Positions 1 through 14,656 of a stretch of DNA of 64,000 nt are shown here, piece after piece. A model generated the notes under the pieces. That model saw only the letters and a program-made list of their open reading frames with translations, made no database searches and was not told where the DNA came from. Both the position numbers and the translations under genes were made by a program. Source of the DNA: Metellina segmentata (lineage: Eukaryota > Arthropoda > Arachnida > Araneae > Tetragnathidae). Numbering within the stretch: position 1 is the first letter of the stretch; each line of letters opens with the position of its first letter. The DNA lies in NCBI GenBank assembly GCA_947359465.1, contig OX375883.1, positions 19,036,088-19,100,087 of the forward strand, written 5' to 3'.

Positions 1-159
1 CGTTTTGAGGCCCTAGATGCAGATCTCTTTGCGACAAATTGTCCTATTATCAAATTTGCTGCCATAATTAAACCACTGAAAGGTTGACGCATAATTTCCC
101 AGCAGTCTTCCCTGCGTGACTTGTAACCAATTTTGATCTTCCTGACCATTCGAATCTTT

Positions 160-980
160 CCAAAGGATTCTATTCTAAGCAAAGAGGAGCAGTAGATCAG
201 AGAGTTCTATTCGAAGCAAAGGAGAGCAATAGAATCCGTGAAGGAGAAATAGAACTATTCCAAAAATTTCTATTCTAGGAAAGGATGAATATAATTTTTC
301 CAAGTGATTCTATTATAGGGAAAGAAGAGAGCAATATAATATATTCAATGGATTCTAATATAAGCAAAGCGGAGCAATATATCAAAGAATTCTATTCGAA
401 GCAAAGGAGAGCAATAAAATCCTTGAAGAAATAGAAATATTCCAAAGATTTCTATTCTAGGAATAACATTAATATAATTTTTCCAAGTGATTTTATTATT
501 AGGAACGAAGAGAGAGAGAGAGAGAGAGAGCAAGAGAATCTATCCAAATCATTCTATTCTGGGCAAATGAGCAAAAGAATAATTTCAATGATTCTGTTCG
601 AAATAAAGGATCAATGGCATATTTTCAAAGGATTCTATTCGAAGCAAAGGAGATCAATAGAATCCTTAAAGGTATTCTACTCTAAGGAATCGAATAAGGA
701 ATCAATAGAACCTTAAAGGTATACTACGAAAGGAATAGAATAATTCCTAATACTTCAATTCTAGGAAATGATGAATATAATTTTTCCAGGTGATTCTATT
801 ATAGGGAAAGGAGAACAATAGAATCAATCCAAATGTTTCTATTCTGAGCATAGGAGCAATAGAATCTTTTCAATGGTTCTGTTCTAAATAAATGATCAAT
901 GGACTATTTTCAAAGGATTCTATTCGAAGAAAAGAACAATAGAATATTTTTAATGGATTTTATTCTATCTAAAGGGAAAA
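160..980. repeat. Minisatellite built on GGATTCTATTCTAAGCAAAGGAGCAATAGAATC-like units
   Basis: Diverged tandem units of about 35-60 bases recur throughout, each with TTCTATTC followed by (A)AGGAGCAATAGAATC and often a spacer AAAGG. The unit is partly palindromic because GATTCTATT and AATAGAATC are reverse complements, so each unit can form a hairpin. A GA dinucleotide run sits at about 509-531. A short piece of the same family occurs at about 30266-30365. No coding potential was seen. Confidence 0.75.
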
Positions 981-1099
981 AAAAAAAAAATTCATGCATT
1001 CTTTCAGCCAATCCATGAAGTTAGTTAGTCATTAAATGTGCTGTTGGGTAAAAATAATACTGCACGATTCGGAAAAATGGCGACTCTCAGAGGAAACCC

Positions 1100-1300
1100 T
1101 CGAAATTGTTTCAACGAGATATCTCGTACATAAAGATCTGACCAATTCTGCTAATGACAAGAACTCTCTTCATCAAGGTATGGTCAATATTTTATGACGA
1201 GATCAAAAGCTGGTCAGTTTTCTTCTAATGACAAGCAATTCAAGATCTTTTCAGTTGTGACCTAATCTAATGAATGACGAGATATCTCGTAGAGACAATC
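1100..1300. repeat. Dispersed tandem repeat with ACGAGATATCTCGT palindrome
   Basis: Units contain the palindromic word gagatatctc followed by 'aaagatctgaccaattctgc' and 'taatgacaag'. A related stretch occurs at 33300-33480, showing this is a repeat family rather than unique DNA. Confidence 0.5.
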
Positions 1301-1448
1301 ATCAGGAGGGTTAAGACGCACAGGACGAATTTTGTTAAGAGCAACGATTCTTTTTCAAGCCTCACACAAGAAGTCATATCTGCTATTAGTGATAATCGCG
1401 AGAATTTCATACAAGGAATTATAATGACAAATCTTAACTATTCTATCT

Positions 1449-1984
1449 TCTCTACTATTATAAAAAGAAGTGTTGGTCTGTTTTTTTCGTGGCCACAAAA
1501 TCCTGACGATTCTATGGCAATGAGATTTGGTACACAGGTAGTCCGAATTTTTTCCGCGGCGAATTTTAAAATTCAATCTAGAACATTTTAAAATAAATTT
1601 AATGAAATATAATTATTACTATTTTCTTTTGAATGGCAACCGCATAAAGATATGACAGATTCTAAATTTATTTTTCCCGTTTCCGTTTTCATTTTGCACA
1701 TAGAATTATTTTCCAGAACAGGATAAAAAATGTTTTAACTTTAGTTATGTAGTTCTTTTTTCTATCTCCTAGACCGTTAAAGATAGAGTAAAAATTTCAA
1801 CGGATTTGAAATCTGCGGAAAATTTCACTTTTGATCGATACCTAAAAATATGATTTTCGTAAAATAAATAATTTTTAAATTGAATATATCTCTCTATATT
1901 AAAAAAAAAGTTACTGCCGCCGACGCCGCAGGATTGAAAACTGTGTTGTTTAGCTCGATTCTTAGACTATTTCCCGAGAAAGTA
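1449..1984 (+). mobile_element. Non-autonomous Helitron, 5' part (interrupted by pogo-like element)
   Basis: The 5' end reads TCTCTACTATTATAAA, shared with the other copies in this window. The internal sequence (TTTGGTACACAGGTAGTCCGA, then AATGGCAACCGCATAAAGAT) matches the copies at 15193, 20344, 29388 and 51278. The pogo-like element follows at 1985. Helitron-like sequence resumes after 4163, related to 55380-55600, but I found no matching 3' terminus. Confidence 0.6.
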
Positions 1985-4161
1985 GGGGAAGACGGGGTAC
2001 AATGAAACATTACTTCTAAAATCGGTAAAATTTGTCACAGAAGGTTGCAATTTATATATATGTTATGCAACTATATGTTCCAATTACTGATGTGATTTGG
2101 ATACGTTCGCACTTCTCTACAACATTAGCAATAGAAGATTATTGGTTTTTCACCATTAAAAGTAAGTTTCTTTACTATAAGTAATTTTGTTTCTTTTTCC
2201 TCATTGTTATATGTAATAATTATTTTTTCTTTACATTGTTATATTTGTGTTGTTGTCTTCATACATCCAAAACCAAAATTAAAAAAAATAAATATTAGAC
2301 GTTTAAATTTTTTTTTTTTATTTAGTAACCTCAGTACGGGGTACAATGAAACATGTTTCATTGTGCCCTGGGTGAATGCATTTATTTGAAGTAATATATC
2401 ACTGGTAAATATAATATCACTGATATAAAATAACATACTACTGGTTGTCACTAATATAAATAAAACACTTTTACTATGAAAATGGCAACACCAAATCAAA
2501 ACAGCAATTTTGAAAGCATGCAAAAATTAAACTGTTTTTTTTCAATAGTAAGTTAGTTTTTTGATATTCAAAAACATTTAATAATAGTTTATTTATTTCA
2601 TAGGCATAAACTGCACTGACTACAGTTTACATTCGTCGTAAAGTTTTCAGTCAAAGGGGCTAAAAACTAATAGGTCAATTAACTTCTGGTGAAAGGGGTG
2701 TTCTTGTTACTATGTGTGGATTTATTAATGCTTCTGAAAATTCTATACCCCATTATTTAGTATTTCCTAGAGTAAATTTCAAGTTTTACATGTTGAATGG
2801 AACTCCACCTGGGACTGCGGGTGATGCAACAATATCGGGATGGATGAATAAAAATATTTTTGTTAATGTTCTAACACATTTCCAGGCACATATACGCTAT
2901 TCGAAAGGAAATCCAGCTGTACTAATAATGGACAATCATTAATCACATATTACGATTTCCAGTCTAAATATTACCAAAGATAACTGAATTGTTGTAACCC
3001 CCCCCCCACATACCAGTAACAAATTGCAGCCTTTAGACAAAACTGTGTTTCAAGTCATTTAAAAATTTCTTTAATCTAGCTGCAAATGATTGGATGCTGT
3101 GTAATTCAGGTCGTACAATCTATCTATGAGATATCTTCTTTGCTTGGCACTGCTTATCGCAAGTCTTTCACTCCACAAAATATTACAAAAGGTTTTTAAG
3201 CAACTGGAATATGGCCTTTCAATAGACAAATGTTTTGTGAAAAAGATTATTTGTGTTTGTACTTGTCAGATAGGCCTAGTCCTACTGAAAATTATTTCCA
3301 TGGTCAGATCAATGAAAGTGAAGAGCTGTATAATGAAACTAAAGACCAGACAGACAAAACCCAAGAATCAGAAGTGGTGGATCTTGCCATTAGTAGATCA
3401 GAATCACCGACTGCAGGTTATTCAGCAACTGTTCATACACCCTGCACTAGCTCTCAATCTGTGAGGAAATACATTTCTCCTCAAGAGGTAAAACCTTACC
3501 CCAAAGCTGGTCCAAGAAAATAAGTAAACGTACGAAAACAGAAAAAAAAAAAAAAGAGTTTTGTTCTAACCACGCCAGTAAAAATTGCTCTTGTTAAGCA
3601 ATTAGAAAGTAAAAAGAGGAAAAAAACTAAAAAGGTATTGTTTTCAAAACAAACTACCGCCTGCAGACTGAAGTTGTCGATGATCCAGATTATTTTCCAG
3701 CTACAGCTGATCACCAAAGTACTAAGAATGAGATATCCTCACATAACGTGTGACACAAGAAGTATCTGTCTAAATAATTAGGTATGTTTTAATCTAGGAG
3801 GGGGTGAACTGAAACATAAGGAAATATATTCGGTTGGAGAAATCATAAATTTAAATGAAGTCGAATGTGACTAAAATAAACTATATAGGGTGAAAATTGC
3901 TTGCATCATTTGGAGGGTTTTATTGTACCCCAGTATGTGTTTCATTGTACCCCAGCATACGGGGTACAATGAAACACTGTGGGACATTTACTTTTTGTTA
4001 TTTTTCAAGCATAAAGATATTGTTTAGAACCTAATAAAAATTTATTTAGATGGGGAAAATACAAGATTAAAAGTATTCATTCATTATATTTTTGTGCATG
4101 CAAAATTGAGGATATCAAAAAATAATTAGTAAATTTTGTTTCATTGTACCCCGTCTTCCAC
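1985..4161 (+). mobile_element. pogo/Tigger-like DNA transposon (2177 bp) inside a Helitron
   Basis: Terminal inverted repeats GGGGAAGACGGGGTAC and GTGGAAGACGGGGTAC are bounded by TA on both sides (1983-1984 and 4162-4163), as expected for the Tc1/mariner/pogo superfamily. The TIR motif GGGGTACAATGAAAC recurs internally in both orientations near 2338, 2355, 3920, 3945 and 3960. The interior holds a broken DDE_1-type transposase on the same strand. Confidence 0.8.
2640..3523 (+). pseudogene. Broken pogo/Tigger-type DDE_1 transposase
   Basis: Recognisable DDE_1 blocks occur in order: a G-T-P-P-G-T-A-G-D-A stretch with SGWM at about 2800-2850; AVLIMDNH ending at 2942, holding the second catalytic Asp; and NKLQPLDKTVF at about 3020-3050, the region of the third acidic residue. 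A C-terminal low-complexity tail rich in S, T and P runs to 3523. Stop codons follow the DNH motif and at least two frame changes lie between 2942 and 3230, so it cannot encode a full transposase. The N-terminal CENP-B/HTH region was not recognised. Confidence 0.72.
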
Positions 4162-4529
4162 TACTGATCGGGAAAAAACGAAATTAACATGGTTTGTTCT
4201 TCATCGTATTCCCTGGACAATTATTAAGATTTTTTTCCGATGCGGCTATTAGTTTAGGGTTTATTAAGTGTCAAAATTGAAGACGCGAAATTTCTTCCGC
4301 GAGTGAGCAAAACACATACAAATTTTCAGTCTTCAGCCGTGAGTTTTTTTTAAGAGTATGCGAAAGGCCCCAAGACAAATCCTCAAGCAGACGCACTTAT
4401 CTCATTTTGCCAAATTTTCATTTTTTCCAGTTATTTTCCTTGATCACAGATATGATCTGTTCATTTTGTATGATTAAGATTTTTAAGATTGTGAAACATA
4501 TATTTCTTAATAATTTCTTTTATCATACA

Positions 4530-5395
4530 CTAGCCACTGCGTGGCCAGCACGGCGTTTCCCGTGACAGTTCTTTTCGTGGGGTCAGGTATGACCACTGCT
4601 CGCTAACGCTCGCCAACCTCGGTGATTGTTACGCATTCCCATTTGGTTTGTCTCGCAAACCAACACCACAGGCAACGCCTGTGATGTTCTCGAAGTGACT
4701 AGTAATAAATAAATACCAATAAATTAATTTTAAAATATTTTAGATTAAAATTTAAAAATCGGGCTTTACACATTAAATTTTATTGATACTGAAAACATTA
4801 AAACGAGAAAACAATAATTTTAAGAATGAGAACCACCTTTAACCAACATGTTACACGGGTTAAAATTGAAAATTATTTTTTTAAAGAAAATCGTGTTTAG
4901 GGTATTGATTTGGTGTAAACTTTTCCCCAGATTTTAAATCCGTTGAACATTTTACTGTATCTACGCGAAAATAGAAAACCTCAAATAATCTTTGCCCGTG
5001 ACAAAGATGAAATCGCTAGCAAGAAAGTTATACTAATCAACAACGTAAATAAAGACATGCTACGATCGGAAAACTTCGCATGGCTCCAAAGGCATTAGGA
5101 CAAAAAACGCAGAATCTGTCCATTCTTCAATGTGACGTCAGCGGTCAAAAATCGCAAAATCCTCGTCCCTCTTTAATCGAGGAAACCTTCCCCAAGAGAA
5201 GAACGTGAAAAAACTAATAAATTGATTTTAAAATGTTCTGGATTAAATTTAAAAAATCGGACTGGACACAAAAATCGCAAAAAAAAAAAAAATAGGACTT
5301 CATATGTGCCAAATTTTATTATTGCATACATTCCATATATTCGTCTGGACACTGCTCACAAAAAACAGACACATTTCCTTTTATAATAGTAGAGA
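4530..5395 (-). mobile_element. Non-autonomous Helitron, about 866 bp
   Basis: On the minus strand it begins TCTCTACTATTATAAAAGGA (5395 downward) and ends in CTAG at 4530, followed by T, as Helitrons require. A GC-rich palindromic segment (GGCCACGCAGTGGC) lies just inside the 3' end. There are no inverted repeats or target-site duplication, again as expected. It has no coding capacity and would have depended on a Rep/helicase supplied elsewhere. Confidence 0.72.
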
Positions 5396-5599
5396 TAATA
5401 AGGATCGTTGAATACAGGATAAATGGAGGAAAATCATTGATCAATTCTGTTAAAGGTTAAATAATTTGGAGTCCTATTTTTTTTAAACTTCTTTACTGAC
5501 AATTAACTACAGGACTTACATTCAATGTAAGTGTAAAGTCTTAAGTAATGCAAATTAAGACTTTACGATTAAGAAAATTGTTTGTAAAGTTCTACAGAA

Positions 5600-5990
5600 C
5601 TCTACATTTCAGTAGAGAAAATAAATTTTAATTTCTATAGAGAAAAAAAAATTTTCATTTCTATAGAAAAAAGAAATTTTATTTCTATAGAAAAAAACTC
5701 TATAGATGGTGAAAAGGAGTTTTGATTTCTATTGAAATGTATTTCTACAGAATTCTATATAGAAATTCGTAGAAAAGTAAAGAAAGAAATTAGCATTTGT
5801 TGAATGCTATAGAGGTTTCTACAGACATTCTTAAAGATTTCTGTAGAATTTCTATAGAGCTTTTAGAGAAACGAGTCATAATTCTAAAGAGTACATTCTA
5901 TAAAAAAATTATTGAATTCTATAGACCCCATTCTGTAAAAAATATTATAGAATTCTATAGAAATATTTCGAAAGGGAAAACAGTTTAACT
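5600..5990. repeat. Simple TTCTATAGAAA-rich tandem stretch
   Basis: The palindromic word TTCTATAGAAA and variants recur more than ten times with A-rich spacers. No gene was seen. Confidence 0.6.
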
Positions 5991-6124
5991 TAAAAACAAT
6001 GATGAAACAGATTTTTGTGCTAGACGTGTTAGTTTATCAGATTTTAAAGATGATTAGAATTTGTTTATTATTAGCATAAAAACGAAGTTGTTTTTATCAT
6101 GGAATGGCCATGGCATGCTCAAAT

Positions 6125-7400
6125 ATAAAACATAAATGTCATCTAATTCTATGAAAGGCTGAGGCAATTTTCAGGAGTTAATTTATTCTTTACTGATAAC
6201 TAATTAGAAATGTAATCAATAAATACAGAATCATGCAAATATTCACTGATATATTCTAAAATAGATTCAAGGACTTGGAATTTCAAATATTTTCTTTAGA
6301 AAGACATAAATGGCTAAATAGTATGTTGGTAATAGAAGTCATTTTAAGGAACCCTTGTTTCTTTTTTATTGTAATCAAATACAAGAATTATTCGTAATTC
6401 GGATTCGTAAAATAATATTTATTTATACTAAATTATAAAGAATTTATATCATGCACCAAAGAATCACTTATTTATTCTATGAAATCACTTATTATTTATA
6501 TCTTCCTGGAGCCACGGTTATTTTTTCAATTCTATTCAGAGAAAATCATTAGCATAAAATCCAATATTTGTGCTGCCATTTCAAAGAACTCGTCTGCTTT
6601 TCAATGCAATCAAATTAAAGAATTATCGAATTACCAAATCCATCAAATTCCTTCCTATCAGAAGTTATTTATATTATACTGAATATGTATTATACACATA
6701 TACACAAGGAATGATTTACTCTATGAAATGCTGAAACACCTTTTCGGAACCATATTTATTCATTAAATTGTAAACTAATAATTAACAACACGAATCGTAG
6801 TCAATAGAATCACGCACAAAGGTATTGACAAAGGGCGCTGATTCCAAAAATTGTTTTACCTGACTTCTTAATTGAACAAATATAATTTTATTTTACGAGT
6901 AGATCCTTTTAAGAAGTCAGTGATTTTTAAATCGTGGAATTGATATTTAGAATATTGTTTACAGAAAATTATTTTTTAAATAAAGAATTATACATCACGC
7001 AACAAATAATTTTAGCTGTGAAACTTGGAGCAACACAAGGAATGGTTTATTTTATGTGAAATGTTGAAACCTTTCTGGAACCATATTTATTTATAAAACT
7101 GTTTACAAAAAACTAACTACACGAATTTCAGTCGGACAGCAAGATTCGAAAAGAAAGGTTCAAGTAATTTGGGACTTGAAACTATTTAATTGTACAGAAT
7201 CTTTTATTCTATTACTTTCAAACAATCAGTGATTATTATTTTTAAATTGTGGAATTGATATTTAGAATATTCTAAACAGAAAATAATTTTGATATTTAGA
7301 ACATTCTAAAGAGAAAATAATTTTGATATCAAGAATTTTTATAGTGCACAAAGAATTTGATTCGTGAAAGGTTGAAACACCTAGGAGACCACGTGTTTTG
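6125..7400. repeat. Long-period tandem repeat, unit about 310-330 bp, diverged
   Basis: Similar blocks of the type 'cacaaggaatgatttactct'-'atgaaatgctgaaacacc'-'ggaaccatatttatt' recur near 6130, 6455, 6705, 7027 and 7347. Each is followed by a related AT-rich stretch ('aactaacaacacgaat'). Spacing is about 250-330 bp. The units have drifted considerably. Short open frames inside are not conserved between units. Confidence 0.55.
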
Positions 7401-7559
7401 AGATAGAATTCGAATAGCCACTGACCTGAGTTACCCCACGGAAAAAGAAGAGACAAGAGCATGAGGAGTAGAACCCTCTCTTCACCGTCCATGATTAGTT
7501 TTTCATCTGCTTCCACGAAAGACACGAGTTCCGTTGCCAGGTGGTGACGTCACTCACTT

Positions 7560-8255
7560 CATGAATCTTTCCAAAAGACTTGAACGAACTTCGAGTGAGT
7601 CAATTGGAAGATTTTTTTCACACTCCTTTTCGACTCCAATATCTTCTTGCTTTGCTTTTAATTCTTTTTTTTTCTAATTTTATTTTTCTATTCTTTTCTT
7701 TCTTTCCCCTTCGGTTTTTTTTTCTTTTCACTTTCTTGCGCAACACCGCTATTCTGAAGTCGGGGGTTGGGTTGCGACAGAGAAGTTTTGAGCGAAAATG
7801 CTCGAGTTAAAACACGTTTGGATTCCACTTCTGTTGTTCCAAAGAACTCCAGGTTGCTAGATACTAGGCCAGTAACGTAGTCCAGTAGCGAGTAATTTAG
7901 TAACTAACCGTGTTGGGACAAAACTATTTCGTTGAGTAGTTTAGTGAAACGATTTAGTGGACTCTGATCCAGTCAAATGGATAAGTAGGCGGTCAAGTAG
8001 TTTCTCCCTCCCCACTCTACTAACTACTAGCGTGCCACAAAACAGGTGTGAACACGTCTGTTTAGTCGAGTTCATTAGTTATTCGTTTTCATTCCGCGAG
8101 GTCTCTCTTGTGTGTGTTTTTTGTTAAAATATGCCTGTTACATATGAGTTTTAAATTTTGGAAACAGTTTGTTGTTCGTCTGTCTCACGGATAGTTTTAA
8201 TGGCTGTAATTTAAATTCATTCTTTTTCTTTAGTCAATAAATCCGTTCTGTTTAA
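7560..8255. other. No gene recognised; poly-T-rich then AGTAGTTTAGT-like words
   Basis: The stretch 7600-7740 is pyrimidine-rich. The stretch 7850-8040 repeats short words such as 'gtagtttagt' and 'agtaact', which looks like a decayed transposon, but termini could not be set. Confidence 0.3.
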
Positions 8256-8685
8256 GGCATGGTGCACACATCCTATTTTTCAACGTGCGGCACCGTAGCC
8301 CAACTGTGCACACATAACCGTGAAATGACGCAAGTACTCATTTCGCGCCATTTACGATACATATTCTATCGAAGAAAACGTGTTTATTTCGCTTAATTGG
8401 TGTACAAAAAGTATATTTTGAAACAAAATAGACGTTACTGGACACAACCATTTATTAATTAAAATGAAAATTCTACAAGAAGGTACTTCAGACCGGAGAA
8501 GCGTATACGGTGCCGTGGGGAACTGCGGTACAAATTACACGCAAGTTGGACGCGCGTCACCGCAGCGGCGCCGGAGGCATGTGCGCACTGCTCCTTTGGA
8601 TCTAATGTATCTCAGACCGCACTTGCGATGCCGCAGCGGCACCGCTGCGGCATCGTTGAAAAACCGGATATGTGCATCGGGCCTC
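8256..8685. mobile_element. GC-rich inverted-repeat element (MITE), Harbinger-like termini
   Basis: The left end GGCATGGTGCACACATCC followed by TTTTTCAACG pairs with the right end, whose reverse complement reads GGCCCGATGCACATATCC followed by GGTTTTTCAACG. Inner parts also pair through GCGGCACCG-type blocks. A clear target duplication was not found, so the superfamily is a guess from the terminal style. Confidence 0.5.
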
Positions 8686-8734
8686 AAAATATTCAAAAAT
8701 ATTCACATGAGCTATATTTCTTACGACAGATATT

Positions 8735-8885
8735 AAATGTCAAATTTACAAAATTATAGGTCAAAAAATTGTATACAACCCCGGTCAATTTCGACCAAAA
8801 ACACAAAAAAACGTGAAATAAATTTCTGTTGTGCATAATTTTTCATCTAAAAAACTTGATCTTGAAAAAGAAATCTGTGCTGTTT
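8735..8885 (+). repeat. Interspersed repeat with 'gtcaatttcgacca' core, copy 1
   Basis: This block resembles 12735-12930: both run 'aatttaca(a/g)aatt', then 'taggtca', then 'gtcaatttcgacca', then a lysine-codon-like A-rich tail. The two copies lie either side of the Helitron and SINE at 8887-12719. A trace of the core is also seen near 15845. Confidence 0.5.
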
Positions 8886-8886
8886 T

Positions 8887-9125
8887 CAGGGGCCGGGTTG
8901 CCCAGTTGGAAGAACAACGGATTAAGAAACGAGGCTTTGCGAGTTGGAAACTCGGTCTAACCTAATTACCTAGGTGCCTAATCTAGGTGCCATCTCGTTA
9001 TTTGACCGTGGTTCTAAATGACGATGTTATATCCTCGGATCTTCCCTCACTGATTGATCTCGAACCGTCGCGAACAGCCCGTTGTGTTGCTCCAGTGCCA
9101 CTTTCATTAATTTCCTACCTACTTA
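8887..9125 (+). repeat. tRNA-derived SINE (family A), diverged copy
   Basis: The head reads like a degraded tRNA gene ('ggttgcccagttggaaga' as A-box, 'gagttggaaactc' in place of the B-box). The body has the family words 'tgaccgtggttc', 'tcctcggatctt', 'cgaaccgtcg' and 'agcccgttgtgttgctcc', as in the copies at 28660, 47877, 52726, 54808 and 57815. Confidence 0.6.
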
Positions 9126-9334
9126 AAAAACTAAATTTTTGCTATGTTTCTAACTAGCCCGACGTGTAAGGTATTAATCTGGTGTAAAATTTTCCGCAAA
9201 TTTCAAATCCGTTGAAGATATATTAAATTAAATTTTTTTTTTTTTAATCACATTTTTAGCTATTAATCTAAACTGAAATTTTCCGCAGACTTCAAATGCG
9301 TTGAAATTTTTACTTTATCTTTAACGGTCTAGGA

Positions 9335-12277
<2,943 letters not shown>

Positions 12278-12734
12278 GTCTAGGATATAGAAAAATAAAC
12301 TGCGACTCCTGTAAAAAGATATATCGTCTGGCTGTAAAAACACTCCTCCGCGTAAAATGAAAGCGAAAACGAAAAAAAAAAATCCTTTTCCCCGCGCGCA
12401 AAATGAAAGCGGAAACGTAAAAAATAATTTTCTGAGCTTCTCCGAAGCGATGAAAAATATAGCATGGTTCCAAGGTAACGTGGGGTGAAAAAGTCAATAT
12501 TGGGGCTATTCTTCTTTCGTCCGGTAGAAGAACCACGTAGAGAATAAAACTATTAAATTCATTTTAAAATGTTCTAGATTGAATTTTAAAATTCGCCGCG
12601 ACCCAAAAATTGCAAATAATTCGAACTACCTGTGTGCCAAATCTCATTGCTGTAAGTGTCATAGAATCGTCAGGATTTTGCGGCAGACAGACAAACACTA
12701 CCTTTTATAATAGTAGAGAAGACAGGTTTTAAAA

Positions 12735-12935
12735 GTCGAATTTACAGAATTCTAGGTCACAAAATAGAGTATACACCCAGTCAATTTCGACCAGAAGAAA
12801 CAAAAATGTAAAAACATTAATTACGTAAATATTTCACCTTGTACCCTCCGGCTGAAACAAATTCTGAGCAAAAAGGCCACAAACAAGAATTTGTGTTGTT
12901 TTCTGGATATTTTTGTCCATTTGTCTCAGTCGTTC
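12735..12935 (+). repeat. Interspersed repeat with 'gtcaatttcgacca' core, copy 2
   Basis: Partner of 8735-8885 in the same orientation. The two may be one older repeat split by the Helitron and SINE insertions, or two independent copies. Confidence 0.45.
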
Positions 12936-13154
12936 TTATGTTCTGTATAAACAGATGTCAAAGAAGTTTTAAGAAGTTTTCAATAGTCAAGTAAAAATTT
13001 AAGAAATCGGCTTTAATAACAAGCATATATCATTAATTCAAATATTTAATTACAAATTGGAAACATATATGCAACACATTGTATTATTTATAATTAGTAT
13101 ATCATACATGAAAACACATATAAAGAGCCAATAATTGCGTACAAAAGAATTATA

Positions 13155-14656
13155 CAGGGTGGTCCCGAATTCATGGTACAAACTTTAATGGTAGGTACAG
13201 GACATTGTAACAATGATTTATTGTATAGGAATGTATAGTCGCAAGTGACGCGGTGAGGCGAAAACAGGGGAAATAACGGCCGAAAGGAAAAACAAAGATT
13301 TTATTGAAAGCGTTGTTGACAAGTGTCATGTTTACAGTAATTGTTCAAAATTGCGTCCACCAGTATCGATACATGCTTGACAGCGTCGGTGGAGCGATTG
13401 GCGTACACGTTCAAAGATGCCTGGTATTTCACGCACACCTGCAGCAGCTACAGATAAGCGAGCGACGAGATCCTCATCTGAGTCAACTGGAGTCTCATAA
13501 ACAAGATGCTTTAGATGTCCCATAAAAAGTAATCGAGGCTCGATAAATCGGGAGATCGGGGTGGCCAAGGGACTGGTCCACCACGCCCAATCCATCGAGT
13601 ACCAAACGTGGCATTCAGGTAATTCCGTACATCCATGCTGAAGTGTGCTGGCGCCCCATCGTGCTGAAACCACATGCGGTTACGAATGGCGATCGGAACA
13701 TCATGCAGCAGTTGTGGTAACACTTCTTTCAGAAAAATAAGATAGCTTCCGCCAGTGAGCCGCGTGGGTAGTAAGTATGGGCCAATCAAAAAGTCGTTCA
13801 CAATACCAGCCCACACATTAATACTGAAACGTTGTTGAAACGCATGTCGACGCGTTGCATGTGGATTATCGGTTGCCCACACATGGGAATTGTGCGCATT
13901 AAAGACACCCTCGCGTGAAAATGTCGCTTCATCTGTAAATAGCACATAATCTACGAAATCCGGCTGCAACGCACATTGCTGCATCACCCACAGGCAGAAG
14001 TTCACGCGGCGAGGATAATCTGCCGGATTCAATGCTTGTACTTTCTGAAAATGGAAGGGGTGTAAGCGATTTTCGTTTAACACTCTGCATACAGTCTGAT
14101 GACTCACACCTACGTCACGCGCAACAGTTCTTGTGCTTGACTCGGGTCTATCAGCCACAATGTTCAAGATGCTTTCTTCCAGCCTTGGAGTGCGTACAGC
14201 TCTTACTCGACCAGCGCCATGTCTGTTGACGTCGAACGCACCTGTTTCACAAAGTTGACGATGTAACCGTTGAAAAATTCTATGATCCGGCATTCGTCGA
14301 TCAGGATACTCCGCGCGATACATTCGTAACGCAGCTCTGCCGTTACCATTTGCACGGCCGTACATGTAATGCATGTCTGCTTTTTCTGCATACGTAAAGT
14401 CACCCATCGTCTACGGCAGCACAATTGTGAATGGCGCTTTTCCCTACTGCGATGCATCATGTTCAACAGCGGCTAGACATCTACTGCCCTCTACCGGCAA
14501 TGATACCAACCGATCACTCCATTTCTCTTTCCTTTTATTTCCCCTGTTTACGCCTCACCGCGTCACTTGCGACTATACATTCCTATACAATAAATCATTG
14601 TTACAATGTCCTGTACCTACCATTAAAGTTTGTACCATGAATTCGGGACCACCCTG
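13155..14656 (-). mobile_element. Tc1/mariner-superfamily transposon with about 120-bp inverted repeats
   Basis: TIRs start CAGGGTGGTCCCGAATTC and remain almost identical for about 120 bp (one obvious mismatch before 'aaacaggggaaat'). TA flanks both ends (13153-13154, 14657-14658). The single gene lies on the minus strand. The near-identity of the long TIRs and the nearly open gene suggest a young insertion. Confidence 0.9.
13332..14407 (-). pseudogene. DD41D-type mariner-like transposase, one frameshift
   Basis: The start MGDFTYAEKADMHYMYG opens a DUF4817-like HTH region (about residues 1-60), then a second HTH (about 80-125, 'TVARDVGVSHQTVCRVL'). Catalytic blocks are LFTDEATF (first D), WFQHDGAPAHFS (second D) and PPRSPDLSSLDYFLW (third D). 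The gap between the second and third D is 41 residues, so this is DD41D rather than mariner DD34D. The frame is open for 298 codons and then stops. A one-base change at about 13522 (one G lost in a TGGGG run) would explain why the reading continues in another frame from GHLKHLVYETP to NFEQLL at 13332. Apart from that, no damage was seen. DD41D elements are known as the rosa/VISITOR group; which group this belongs to needs a phylogeny. Confidence 0.8.

Noticed and set aside
3541..3555. Poly-A and other homopolymer runs (also 3000, 15690, 24750, 53922, 57086)
   Set aside because: Simple runs, probably slippage or transposon tails; no further meaning supported.
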